Shown: one piece after another, positions 35,847 through 44,436 of the stretch | How the letters are laid out: each line of letters starts with the position of its first letter | How positions within the stretch are numbered: the first letter of the stretch is position 1 | NCBI RefSeq assembly: GCF_030540645.1 | Contig: NZ_JAUNVV010000003.1 | Coordinates: 25,099 to 76,430 of the forward strand | Direction: 5' to 3' | From: Arthrobacter sp. | Lineage (GTDB): Bacteria > Actinomycetota > Actinomycetes > Actinomycetales > Micrococcaceae | DNA length: 51,332 bases | Notes under the pieces: model-generated | Databases searched by the model: none | Told to the model about the DNA's origin: nothing | What the model saw: only the letters and a program-made list of their open reading frames with translations | Translations under genes and position numbers: made by a program

Positions 35847-36779
35847 CTAGAACGTGTGCTCGGGGCCGGGGAACACGCCGCTGCGCACTTCCTGGCCGTA
35901 CTCCTTCGCGGCGTCAGCAAGAACAGTGCGCAGCTGCGCGTACTGCTTCACGAACTTGGCCATCTTTCCGGTCCGCAGCCCTGCCATGTCCTGCCACACC
36001 AACACTTGGCCCGTGGTGGAGTTTCCAGCCCCAATACCCACGGTGGGTACTTCAACAGCGGCATCCACGGCGGCGGCCGTCGTGGCCGGAACCATTTCCA
36101 TCAACACACAAAATGCACCGGCGTCAGCCAACGCCACGGCGTCGTCAATCATTGCCTGCGCCATGTCGCCGCGGCCCTGCACCCGGTAGCCGCCCAACAT
36201 GTGCTCACTTTGCGGTGTGAAGCCGATGTGGGCCATGACGGGGATTCCGGCTTGGGTCAGCGCGCGCACGGTGGGGGCGTAGTAGGCGCCGCCCTCCATT
36301 TTCACCGCGTGCACCAGGCCTTCCTTCATGAGGCGCACACAGGAAGCCACGGCCTGTTCCGTGGATGCTTCGTAGCTGCCAAAGGGCAGGTCAGCCACCA
36401 CGAGGGCCCGCTTGGCACCAGCTGTGACGGCGCGGCAAAAGATGATCATTTCATCGAGTGTGATGGGCAGCGAGGTTTCATTGCCAAGGACGTTGTTGGA
36501 GGCCGAGTCGCCCACCAACAGCACCTCAATGCCGGCTTCGTCGAAAATCTGTGCGGTGTACTGGTCGTACGCGGTGAGCATGGCAAACTTCTCGCCGGCC
36601 TGTTTGGCAGCGTGCAGGTGGTGCGTACGGATCTTGGCCGCCTTGGCTGGAATGCCCGCAGCCGTGGCTGTAGCGGCGCCGGCGCCGTAGGGGGCTGCCA
36701 GTTCAGCAGGCTCTGCCGCCGCATCGGGAACTGCCGTTGCTGTGGACAGGGGTGAATCAGGGGTGCTTGTCGGTGACAT
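35847..36779 (-). CDS. panB: 3-methyl-2-oxobutanoate hydroxymethyltransferase
   Basis: A protein of about 310 residues that makes ketopantoate in pantothenate (CoA) biosynthesis. The TIM-barrel core starts at IRTHHLHAAKQAGEKFAMLTAYDQYTA; metal and substrate residues are in VGDSASNNVLGNETSLPITLDEM and DLPFGSYEAS. An Ala/Pro-rich extension of about 50 residues, of unknown role, precedes the core. GGAGGG is only one base before ATG 36779, too close to act normally; TAGGCT seven bases upstream hints at a leaderless or near-leaderless mRNA. Confidence 0.94.
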   Translation of the reverse strand: MSPTSTPDSPLSTATAVPDAAAEPAELAAPYGAGAATATAAGIPAKAAKIRTHHLHAAKQAGEKFAMLTAYDQYTAQIFDEAGIEVLLVGDSASNNVLGNETSLPITLDEMIIFCRAVTAGAKRALVVADLPFGSYEASTEQAVASCVRLMKEGLVHAVKMEGGAYYAPTVRALTQAGIPVMAHIGFTPQSEHMLGGYRVQGRGDMAQAMIDDAVALADAGAFCVLMEMVPATTAAAVDAAVEVPTVGIGAGNSTTGQVLVWQDMAGLRTGKMAKFVKQYAQLRTVLADAAKEYGQEVRSGVFPGPEHTF

Positions 36780-36828
36780 GCCCTCCAGCCTATTACGAGT
36801 CCGGGTGCGAAGCGGGCAATGCACCCGG
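36777..36828. promoter_or_regulatory. panB promoter region and hairpin between panB and glnA
   Basis: For panB (minus strand) TAATAG at 36795-36790 with TTGCCC at 36819-36814 (18-base spacing) is a plausible promoter; alternatively TAGGCT at 36792-36787 lies seven bases before ATG. A perfect 8-bp inverted repeat (CCGGGTGC 36801-36808, GCACCCGG 36821-36828) covers the -35 zone. Downstream toward glnA, TTGAGT (36836) is a possible -35. Confidence 0.4.
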
Positions 36829-36943
36829 CACCGGGTTGAGTAGAGTATTCACAGTAGGAAATATTCCTGTTCGCAATCTTGCCCACCGCTTGTCCGGTAT
36901 GCGGCGGCAGGGGGCCGGGCGGCAAAGAGAAGAGGCAGCGAGA

Positions 36944-38284
36944 ATGAACCGTCAGCAAGAATTTGTGTTGCGCACCATTGAAGAGCGTGACGTGCGGTTT
37001 GTGCGGCTCTGGTTCACCGACGTCGTGGGCAGCTTGAAGTCGGTGGCGTTGGCCCCGGCTGAAGTTGAAGGCGCTTTTGAGGAGGGCCTGGGCTTTGATG
37101 GTTCCTCCATTGAAGGCCTGGCCAGGGTTTTCGAATCGGACATGCTGGCCATGCCGGACCCTTCAACGTTTCAGATCCTGCCGTGGCGCGGGGCCACGGA
37201 TCAGACATCGCGCATGTTTTGCGACATTCTCACGCCCGACGGCGAACCCTCCACCGCTGACCCGCGTAACGTTCTCAAGCGCACGCTGGAGAAGGCCGCG
37301 GACATGGGGTTCACCTGCTACACCCACCCTGAGATTGAGTTTTACCTGCTGAAGTCGGACAAACCGGGGCCGGACGGCATCCCAGTCCCTGTTGACCAGG
37401 CCGGCTACTTTGACCACGTGCCCGGTGGCGTGGCACAGGATTTCCGCCGCACGGCGGTCACGATGCTTGAAAATGTTGGCATCTCAGTGGAGTTCAGCCA
37501 CCACGAGGCCGGCCCGGGTCAAAACGAGATTGACCTGCGCTACGCCGATGCCCTGCAGACGGCGGATAACATCATGACGTTCCGCACGGTGATCCGTGAG
37601 GTGGCCATCCAACAGGGAACGTATGCAACCTTCATGCCCAAGCCGTTTTCCGACCATCCGGGTTCAGGCATGCACACCCACTTCTCCTTGTTTGAAGGTG
37701 ACAGTAACGCCTTCCACGAGCCGGGGGCCGAATACCAGCTTTCCAAGACGGCCCGGCAGTTCATGGCCGGAATCCTGCGCCATGCACCGGAATTCACGGC
37801 TGTCACCAACCAGTTTGTGAACTCCTACAAGCGACTGTGGGGTGGTGGGGAAGCCCCCAGCTATGTGTCGTGGGGACACAACAACCGTTCGGCACTGATG
37901 CGTGTGCCGCTATACAAGCCGGGCAAGGGCCAGGCAGCCCGGCTTGAATACCGGGGGATTGACTCGGGCGCCAACCCCTACCTCGCCTACTCCGTGCTGC
38001 TGGGTGCCGGTTTGAAGGGGATCGAGGAAGAGTACGAGCTTCCGGAAGCGGCCGTAGAGGACATCAGCGCCCTGACCAGCGCTGAACGCCGCGCACTGGG
38101 GCACGACCCGCTGCCGTCCAGCCTGCACGACGCCGTGCGCCAGATGGAGGAATCTGAATTGATGCCGCAAATTCTCGGTGAGCAGGTCTTTGAGAACTTC
38201 CTGCGCAACAAGCGTGAGGAATGGCAGGAATACCGCCTCCAAGTCACCCCCTATGAAATCAACCGCTACCTGGGAGTGCTCTAG
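36944..38284 (+). CDS. glnA: Glutamine synthetase type I (GlnA2-like)
   Basis: A 446-residue GSI, the same length as mycobacterial GlnA2, and it starts MNRQQEFVLRTIEERDVRFVRLWFTD as that subgroup does. Signature GFDGSSIEG, the KPFSDHPGSGMHTHFSL ATP motif and NRSALMRVPLY are present. It joins ammonia to glutamate using ATP. Y364 in EEYELPEAA lies where GSI-beta enzymes carry the adenylylated Tyr of NLYDLP, but the surroundings differ. It is followed after eight bases by glnE, as in mycobacteria. The longer open frame upstream to 36737 is not conserved-looking. Confidence 0.95.
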   Translation: MNRQQEFVLRTIEERDVRFVRLWFTDVVGSLKSVALAPAEVEGAFEEGLGFDGSSIEGLARVFESDMLAMPDPSTFQILPWRGATDQTSRMFCDILTPDGEPSTADPRNVLKRTLEKAADMGFTCYTHPEIEFYLLKSDKPGPDGIPVPVDQAGYFDHVPGGVAQDFRRTAVTMLENVGISVEFSHHEAGPGQNEIDLRYADALQTADNIMTFRTVIREVAIQQGTYATFMPKPFSDHPGSGMHTHFSLFEGDSNAFHEPGAEYQLSKTARQFMAGILRHAPEFTAVTNQFVNSYKRLWGGGEAPSYVSWGHNNRSALMRVPLYKPGKGQAARLEYRGIDSGANPYLAYSVLLGAGLKGIEEEYELPEAAVEDISALTSAERRALGHDPLPSSLHDAVRQMEESELMPQILGEQVFENFLRNKREEWQEYRLQVTPYEINRYLGVL

Positions 38285-38292
38285 GACCTGCC

Positions 38293-41200
38293 ATGAGCTC
38301 GCTGACCCGCACCCTCATCTCCCGTGGCTTCTCCGACCTGGAAACCTGCGAGAGGTTCCTGGGGTTTTCCGAACTGGCGGAGCTGGACCAGGCCTGGCTG
38401 CTTGATGCCCTGTCCGTGGCTGACAACCCCGACCTGGCGCTGCAGTCGCTGGTGAGGCTGCTCAGCGCCGTGCCCACATGCGCTGACCGGTTGAGAGTCC
38501 TTGATCCGGACACGGGCAAGCAGGTCCCCAATGAGGCGCTGTTCAGGCTCTTGGGTGCCTCGGAGGCGTTGGCAGATTTTTTGATGCGCCACCCCGAAAA
38601 TCTTGACGTGTTCGACGCCGTGGCGTCGCCCGAGCCGGTTCCTCTTGACGGCGAGGTGCTGCGGGCGTCGCTGCTGCGCGCGGTGGGTGCGGACCCGGAG
38701 TCGGATCAGCCGGTGGCGGCACTCTGCGGAACCGAGGCGCGCATCGCTTTGCGCACCAGGTACCGCCGCCACCTGTGTGAGCTGGCGTTGCGGGACCTCG
38801 GCGCAGCTTCACCGCAGGCGGCCATGCCCATGGTGGGGGCCGAATTGGCGGATCTTGCCGCCGCCGCCGTGGAAGCGGCCCTGGCCGTGGCCCGCACCGA
38901 GGTGGGTGCTGCAGCAGGTGTGGAGAACGTGGCCGCCGTGCGCCTGGCCGTCATCGGCATGGGCAAGTGCGGGGCACGGGAGCTGAACTATATTTCCGAT
39001 GTGGACGTCATGTATGTCGTCGCCCTCAGGCACGACGGCGCACCCTCCACTGAGGGTGCCGACGGCCCGGGTGCGGGACCGGGTTCGGGTGCGGGACCAG
39101 TGGAAGGCATGGATGAGGGACAGGTGGCCCGTATTGGCAACGCCTTGGCCGGAGCCATCTCGCGCACCATCTATGCGGCCGAACGTGAGCCGGGCCTTTG
39201 GGAGGTTGACGCGAACCTGCGCCCGGAAGGCAAGGACGGGCAGATGGTGCGGACGTTGGAGTCCTACCTCGCCTATTACCACCGCTGGGCACAAAGCTGG
39301 GAGTTCCAAGCACTCCTCAAGGCACGGGCCATGGCGGGAGACAAGGAACTGGGCGATGAGTTTGAGCGGGCCGTCGCACCTCTAATTTGGTCCTCGTCAG
39401 AGCGGGATGGCTTTGTGGCAGCTGTCCAGGCCATGCGGCGGCGGGTCACGGCCCACATTCCCGATGCCGAGTCGGCCCGCCAGATCAAGCTTGGCAGGGG
39501 AGGGCTGCGGGATGTGGAATTCACCGTCCAGCTGTTGCAGCTTGTCCATGGCAAGACTGACACGAGTCTGCGTGTCCGCTCCACGACGGCCGCCATTGAC
39601 GCGCTGGTGAAGGCCGGATACGTGGGCCGCACCGACGCCGCGCTGCTGCGTGAGCACTACACGTACCTGCGAGTGTTGGAGCACAGAATCCAGCTCGTGC
39701 AGATGCGCCGCACGCACACCATGCCCACGGCACCTGACCAACTGCGGGCGCTGGCTCGGGCGTTGGCCGGTCCGCTCAGCGTGAAAAGACCCAGTGCGGA
39801 GTCGCTCTTGGCGGATTGGGCCAAAGTGAAGCGTTCCGTCAATTCCTTGCACAAACAGATCTTCTACCGCCCCATTCTGGCCAATGTGGCGAACCTCAGC
39901 GCGGAGGACGCAGCCTTGACCACCGATGCTGCAAGGGCGCGTTTGGCGGCGCTCGGGTACCGGGACACGGAGGGAGCCGTTCGCCACCTCGAGGCTTTGA
40001 CGGCAGGGGTCAGCCGTCGCGCAGCACTGCAGCGGCAGTTGCTGCCGGTTTTGCTTGGCTGGCTGGCCGACGGTGTGGACGCCGACGCCGGACTGCTCGC
40101 GTTTCGCCGGGTCAGCGACGCCTTGGGCACTTCACACTGGTACCTGGGCATGCTGCGCGATCACCAGGCGGCTGCCGAGCGGCTGTGCCACCTGCTCTCA
40201 AGTTCGCGGTTGGTCAGTGACCTGCTGGAGGTGTCCCCGGAGGCCACGGCGTGGCTGGGAAACTCCAAGGAACTGGTGCCACAGAGTTTCGCAAACCAGT
40301 GGGCGGAGATCCGTTCGACTTTTGTGCGCCATGGGGAAACCCTCGAATCCATCCGGTTGATCAGGCTCCTGCGGCAGCGTGAAATCCTGCGGGTGGCCAT
40401 TGCCGACTCGTGCGGCCTGCTGGATCAGGACCAGGTTGCAGAGGCACTCAGCGACACGGACAGGGCCGCTATCCTGGGCAGCCTCATGGTCGCTGAAGCT
40501 GAGGTTCAAGCTGGTGGCCCTGCCTTGACGAAGATGCTGGTGGTGGCCATGGGGCGCCAGGGCGGGCGGGAAATCGGCTACGGCTCGGACGCGGATGTCT
40601 TGTTCGTGCACCGTCCGGTGGATGGCCTGCCGGAAGAGCTGATGGAGGAGGCGGGGAAACAAGCCAAGGCCATTGCGCAAAAGCTGGTGTCGTTGCTGAC
40701 GTCCCCGGTTCGCCCGGCCATCCAGGCTGAACGGGTGCTCAGTGTCGACGCTGATCTGCGCCCTGAAGGGCGCCAGGGACCTTTGGTTCGTTCGCTGGAA
40801 GCCTACCGGGAATACTACGCCCGCTGGTCGTCGCCCTGGGAAGCACAGGCGCTTTTGCGGGCCAGGCCCCTGGCTGGCTCAGACAGCCTGGCTGAGGGCT
40901 TTGTGGAGATGGCCGACCCCATCCGTTATCCGAAGAATATTTCCGAAACGGACCAGCGTGAGATCAAACGCATCAAGGCCCGCATGGAGGGCGAGCGGCT
41001 GCCGCGCGGTGCCGATCCATCCCGCCATGTGAAGCTGGGTCGGGGCGGGCTCAGCGATGTTGAATGGCTGGTCCAACTGTGGCAGCTGCAGCACGCCCAT
41101 GCCCATCCGGAGCTGCGAACCACGCAAACCATTCCCGCCTTGCATGCGGCTGTCTCCATAGGCCTGGTGGAGGCTGCCGACGCGGAAATCCTTGAGTCAG

Positions 41201-41406
41201 CTTGGCGGTTGGCAGGAAAAATCCGCAACGCCATCGTCATGTGGACGGGGAAAAACTCAGACGTGCTGCCCTCGGCCCGGCATGACCTGGAAGCAGTCGC
41301 GCGTTGGTGTGGCTACGAGCCAGGCCAGGCAGCTGCTTTCGAAGAGGACTACCTGAGCCTGACCCGCCGCGCCCGCGGCGTCTTTGAGCACTTGTTTTAC
41401 GGTTAG
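38293..41406 (+). CDS. glnE: Bifunctional glutamine synthetase adenylyltransferase/deadenylylase
   Basis: A 1037-residue enzyme with two nucleotidyltransferase domains. The N-terminal removing domain has IGMGKCGARELNYISDVDVMYV (from about 221); the C-terminal adding domain has VAMGRQGGREIGYGSDADVLFVH (from about 751). Each is followed by a GlnD-PII-uridylyltransferase-type helical domain with KLGRGGLRDVEFTVQLLQL and KLGRGGLSDVEWLVQLWQL. It switches glutamine synthetase activity by AMP on Tyr. A Gly/Pro-rich insertion (GADGPGAGPGSGAGP, about 255-272) interrupts the first domain. Its stop overlaps the convergent sulfatase stop. Confidence 0.96.
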   Translation: MSSLTRTLISRGFSDLETCERFLGFSELAELDQAWLLDALSVADNPDLALQSLVRLLSAVPTCADRLRVLDPDTGKQVPNEALFRLLGASEALADFLMRHPENLDVFDAVASPEPVPLDGEVLRASLLRAVGADPESDQPVAALCGTEARIALRTRYRRHLCELALRDLGAASPQAAMPMVGAELADLAAAAVEAALAVARTEVGAAAGVENVAAVRLAVIGMGKCGARELNYISDVDVMYVVALRHDGAPSTEGADGPGAGPGSGAGPVEGMDEGQVARIGNALAGAISRTIYAAEREPGLWEVDANLRPEGKDGQMVRTLESYLAYYHRWAQSWEFQALLKARAMAGDKELGDEFERAVAPLIWSSSERDGFVAAVQAMRRRVTAHIPDAESARQIKLGRGGLRDVEFTVQLLQLVHGKTDTSLRVRSTTAAIDALVKAGYVGRTDAALLREHYTYLRVLEHRIQLVQMRRTHTMPTAPDQLRALARALAGPLSVKRPSAESLLADWAKVKRSVNSLHKQIFYRPILANVANLSAEDAALTTDAARARLAALGYRDTEGAVRHLEALTAGVSRRAALQRQLLPVLLGWLADGVDADAGLLAFRRVSDALGTSHWYLGMLRDHQAAAERLCHLLSSSRLVSDLLEVSPEATAWLGNSKELVPQSFANQWAEIRSTFVRHGETLESIRLIRLLRQREILRVAIADSCGLLDQDQVAEALSDTDRAAILGSLMVAEAEVQAGGPALTKMLVVAMGRQGGREIGYGSDADVLFVHRPVDGLPEELMEEAGKQAKAIAQKLVSLLTSPVRPAIQAERVLSVDADLRPEGRQGPLVRSLEAYREYYARWSSPWEAQALLRARPLAGSDSLAEGFVEMADPIRYPKNISETDQREIKRIKARMEGERLPRGADPSRHVKLGRGGLSDVEWLVQLWQLQHAHAHPELRTTQTIPALHAAVSIGLVEAADAEILESAWRLAGKIRNAIVMWTGKNSDVLPSARHDLEAVARWCGYEPGQAAAFEEDYLSLTRRARGVFEHLFYG

Positions 41407-42899
41407 CCGGCCATGCGGGCCCGGGCGTGCGCGAGCATGGTGGTCACCGGCACCCCGATGACCAGTTCGCCGTCGTGCACGAATCCTTCCTCGCGGCCGG
41501 TGAGATCAGCGATGAGACGGCCTTTCCACAGGGCGAGAAGCCCTGTGTGTTCCGGCAGCGGGGCAAGGTTGTGCATTTCCTCCGGGTCCTCGTCGAGGTT
41601 GAACAGTTCCTCGGTGCCCCATTCCGAGGCCCACAGGTACTTTGTGTGGCCGTCTGTCACCCATTGCAGTGACTGGCCGAAGTAGACGTGCTCGCCATGG
41701 AGCCACTCCCTCCACTGCTCCTGCTTTTCCTGATGCTCTACGGCGGACGGCCCGTCGCGCAGGAACCTCACCAGGGATTTCCCATCACAGGACTCGGGGA
41801 CGGGGACGCCTGCCAAGTCCAGTAAAGTCGGCATGATGTCGCGCAGTTCCACCACTTCATCCACGACGGCCCCACGCAGCGCAGCTTCGTCGTTGGGTGC
41901 CGGGCATACGATCAAGGGCACACGGGCAGAGCCCTCATAGCCGACGGACTTGCGGTAGAAGTCGTGGTCACCGAGCATCTCGCCATGGTCCGAGGTGAAC
42001 GCCAACACCGTATCATCCGCAAGCCCAAACTCGTTCAGGGCCTCAACAAGGCGCATGAGTTGGAAGTCGATCTGGGTCATGAGCCCGTAGTATCCGGCGC
42101 GGGCCCGGTGTGTGACCGCCTCCGAAAGCTTGCCAAAGGCCAGCTGGTGGTTACCGTCGGTGCGCACGGACTCATAGTGGTGTTCCCAATCGCCCAAGCG
42201 ACGCTTGAAGGCGGGCAGGTCAAGGTACATGTCCATTGCCCAGGCCGGCGGATCGTACGGCGGATGCGGGCGGTGGAAGGACAAATACAGGAAGAACGGG
42301 CGGGTGGGGTCACGGCGGTACAGCCACTCGACGGCCTGACTTCCTGTCCACGAGGTGGGATGCAGCCTTTCTGCCTTGTCCCATGGCCTGGCCACAGTTG
42401 AATTGCAGCCTGCACCGTGGTCAAAATACTCCTCGTCGGCGGTGACGCCGGGCTGGCGGCGCAGCCACGGAACATAGTCGTCGAAGAACTTGAAGTCGCG
42501 CTTGTGCTCCTTGCGCGCGAAGTGCAGGAAGCCGTCGTGCAGGATGACATCGTCAAAGCCCACCCGGCTGCGTTCAGGATAGACATGCAGCTTGCCGATG
42601 GCATGGGTTTGGTAGCCGGCCTTGCGGAACTCGCCCTGCAGTGTGACGGGATGGACGTCGTCGAAGTTCACGCCTTCCTGGTAGCCCACCCGACCATGAC
42701 GCTCCTGGGATTGTCCGGTAAACAAGGCCACCCGGGCGGGCACACACGTGGGTGTGGCCGAATAGGCGTGGCGGAAGCGGGCGCCCTTGCCCGCCAGCTC
42801 GTCCAGATGCGGTGTTTGCACATACGGATGACCCTCCGCACCCAGCGCGTCGCCGCGCCATTCATCGGCACAAATAAGGATCACATTGGGCTTGTCCAT
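41403..42899 (-). CDS. Type I sulfatase (formylglycine-dependent)
   Basis: A 498-residue hydrolase of the sulfatase/alkaline phosphatase superfamily without signal peptide, so cytoplasmic. The metal site starts with NVILICADEWRGD (D12), and the sulfatase motif is C52-V-P-A-R in TPTCVPARVALFTGQ: C52 should be converted to formylglycine, which requires a separate formylglycine-generating enzyme not found in the window. FTSDHGEMLGDHDFYRKS is the second metal motif. The closest known type is choline-sulfatase/arylsulfatase; substrate unknown. Divergent from the alpha/beta hydrolase at 43077. Confidence 0.9.
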   Translation of the reverse strand: MDKPNVILICADEWRGDALGAEGHPYVQTPHLDELAGKGARFRHAYSATPTCVPARVALFTGQSQERHGRVGYQEGVNFDDVHPVTLQGEFRKAGYQTHAIGKLHVYPERSRVGFDDVILHDGFLHFARKEHKRDFKFFDDYVPWLRRQPGVTADEEYFDHGAGCNSTVARPWDKAERLHPTSWTGSQAVEWLYRRDPTRPFFLYLSFHRPHPPYDPPAWAMDMYLDLPAFKRRLGDWEHHYESVRTDGNHQLAFGKLSEAVTHRARAGYYGLMTQIDFQLMRLVEALNEFGLADDTVLAFTSDHGEMLGDHDFYRKSVGYEGSARVPLIVCPAPNDEAALRGAVVDEVVELRDIMPTLLDLAGVPVPESCDGKSLVRFLRDGPSAVEHQEKQEQWREWLHGEHVYFGQSLQWVTDGHTKYLWASEWGTEELFNLDEDPEEMHNLAPLPEHTGLLALWKGRLIADLTGREEGFVHDGELVIGVPVTTMLAHARARMAG

Positions 42900-43076
42900 T
42901 GGCTGCTTTCTTCGGGCCGCCACGCAGCGGACATATTTCCGGAACACCTCCACGTTACTAGAGAAGCAATTTCGAAGTGGAGTACGGAGGGGCAAGTGCC
43001 TACCCGGCCTATGGACAGTACTGGGTGGCCTAGGTACCGTCGATAGAAAATGGGAATAAATAAGGAGACGAGTTCC

Positions 43077-44330
43077 ATGACGCAGCCACCAAGCCCATCG
43101 GACCGGCCGGATCGGCGCAACAAGTTCTTTGACTCTGAGTTCCATGACGGGTTCGGCCAGTGGCCAGTGGCGTACATTCCGGTGGGCGGGGCGGATATGG
43201 GGGACATTGTCGCAGTGGCAGATGAGGTAGCCGGCGGTGACGATTCCGTCTTCCACCAGGCATGGGTCGCAGCCGGAGACCGGAAGAGCGCAGAAGCTGT
43301 GTCGGTGCTGGCTGCCGGGCACCGGGCCAGCGCACGGTCGCTGTTCCTGCGGGCCAGCTGCTTGTATTCATCGGCCAATCATCCGCTGTACGGTGGGCCG
43401 GTGGACCCTCGGCTGATCGCGGCCTACGACAAGCAGATGAATGCCTTCCAGCGCGCCATGGAACTGTCAGCGGTGCCCGTACAGCCGATCAGCATCCCCT
43501 ATGAGGGCACGGAGCTTCCGGGGTGGCTCATCCCTGCCCACGGACGCGAAAGTGAGGTTCTGCCCCTCATCATCTTGAACAACGGCTACGACGCAACGAT
43601 CACCGACCTCTATTTCGCTTCAGGCGTGGCCGCGTTGGAGCGCGGCTATCACGTGCTCATGTTCGACGGTCCCGGCCAGGGTGAGATGTTGTACAAGCGG
43701 GGGGTGCCTTTGCGCCCGGATTGGGAGGTGGTGATCTCCGCAATCGTTGACTATGCCATGAGCGTGGAGATCGTCGACCCGAAGAAGATCGTGCTCAGCG
43801 GTTGGAGCCTTGGGGGCTATCTGGCACCCCGGGCGGCATCGCGTGAACACCGGCTTGCGGCCTGCATCGCAGACCCGGGGCAATGGGACATTGCCGAAGC
43901 ATTCCGCAGCTTCGCTGTACAGCTCGGTGCAAGCGCCGATGAGGTGGCGGACCTGAATGCTCTCAGCGAGACGACGATTGAGCGGATGTGGGGCGCGATC
44001 CAAAAGAACCGGCAACTGCGCTGGAGCATCGTGCAACGCGGTTTCTGGGCCAACGGCGTGACAGACTTGCGGGCGTTCATTCAGGCGTCAGCCCAGTTCA
44101 CGCTGAAAGACCAGGTCGGCGACATCCGCTGCCCGACTCTGCTGACATCGGCAGAACTGGACCCGCTTGGGGCAGCGACGAGGGCGTTCCATGAGGCGTT
44201 GACTTGCCCGAAGACACTCTTGGAGTTCACGGCAGCCGAGGGTGCTGGAGGGCATTGCGAGATGGCGAACCGGTCATTGCTCAACCAGCGGGTACTTGAT
44301 TGGCTCGATGACACCCTTGCCACCTCGTAG
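43077..44330 (+). CDS. Alpha/beta hydrolase (FrsA/pseudooxynicotine-hydrolase-like)
   Basis: A 417-residue enzyme: a helical N-terminal domain (about 1-135) and a C-terminal alpha/beta-hydrolase core. The catalytic triad is visible as S244 in SGWSLGGY, D362 in TSAELDPLG and H393 in GAGGHCE; the oxyanion region is ILNNGYDAT. This layout fits the FrsA-like family that includes the C-C hydrolase of nicotine breakdown in Arthrobacter, as well as esterases and peptidases. AAGGAG lies about 9 bases before ATG 43077. With the divergent sulfatase it may form a small catabolic pair; the substrate is unknown. Confidence 0.87.
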   Translation: MTQPPSPSDRPDRRNKFFDSEFHDGFGQWPVAYIPVGGADMGDIVAVADEVAGGDDSVFHQAWVAAGDRKSAEAVSVLAAGHRASARSLFLRASCLYSSANHPLYGGPVDPRLIAAYDKQMNAFQRAMELSAVPVQPISIPYEGTELPGWLIPAHGRESEVLPLIILNNGYDATITDLYFASGVAALERGYHVLMFDGPGQGEMLYKRGVPLRPDWEVVISAIVDYAMSVEIVDPKKIVLSGWSLGGYLAPRAASREHRLAACIADPGQWDIAEAFRSFAVQLGASADEVADLNALSETTIERMWGAIQKNRQLRWSIVQRGFWANGVTDLRAFIQASAQFTLKDQVGDIRCPTLLTSAELDPLGAATRAFHEALTCPKTLLEFTAAEGAGGHCEMANRSLLNQRVLDWLDDTLATS

Positions 44331-44436
44331 CGTCGAGATCCGTGGCACCTATCGCATGGTGGAAGCAAAACCTGTAACGTCGAGGAGTACTTAAACCGCC
44401 ACTAGAGGCGTGAAACTCCATAACAAGGGAAAATAT

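Noticed and set aside
36737-36943. 69-codon N-terminal extension of glnA
   Set aside because: It runs through the divergent promoter zone and the panB start; GlnA2 proteins begin at the MNRQQEF sequence.
36781-36943. Glutamine or other riboswitch upstream of glnA
   Set aside because: Apart from one 8-bp hairpin there are no motifs of known riboswitch classes; not enough to claim one.
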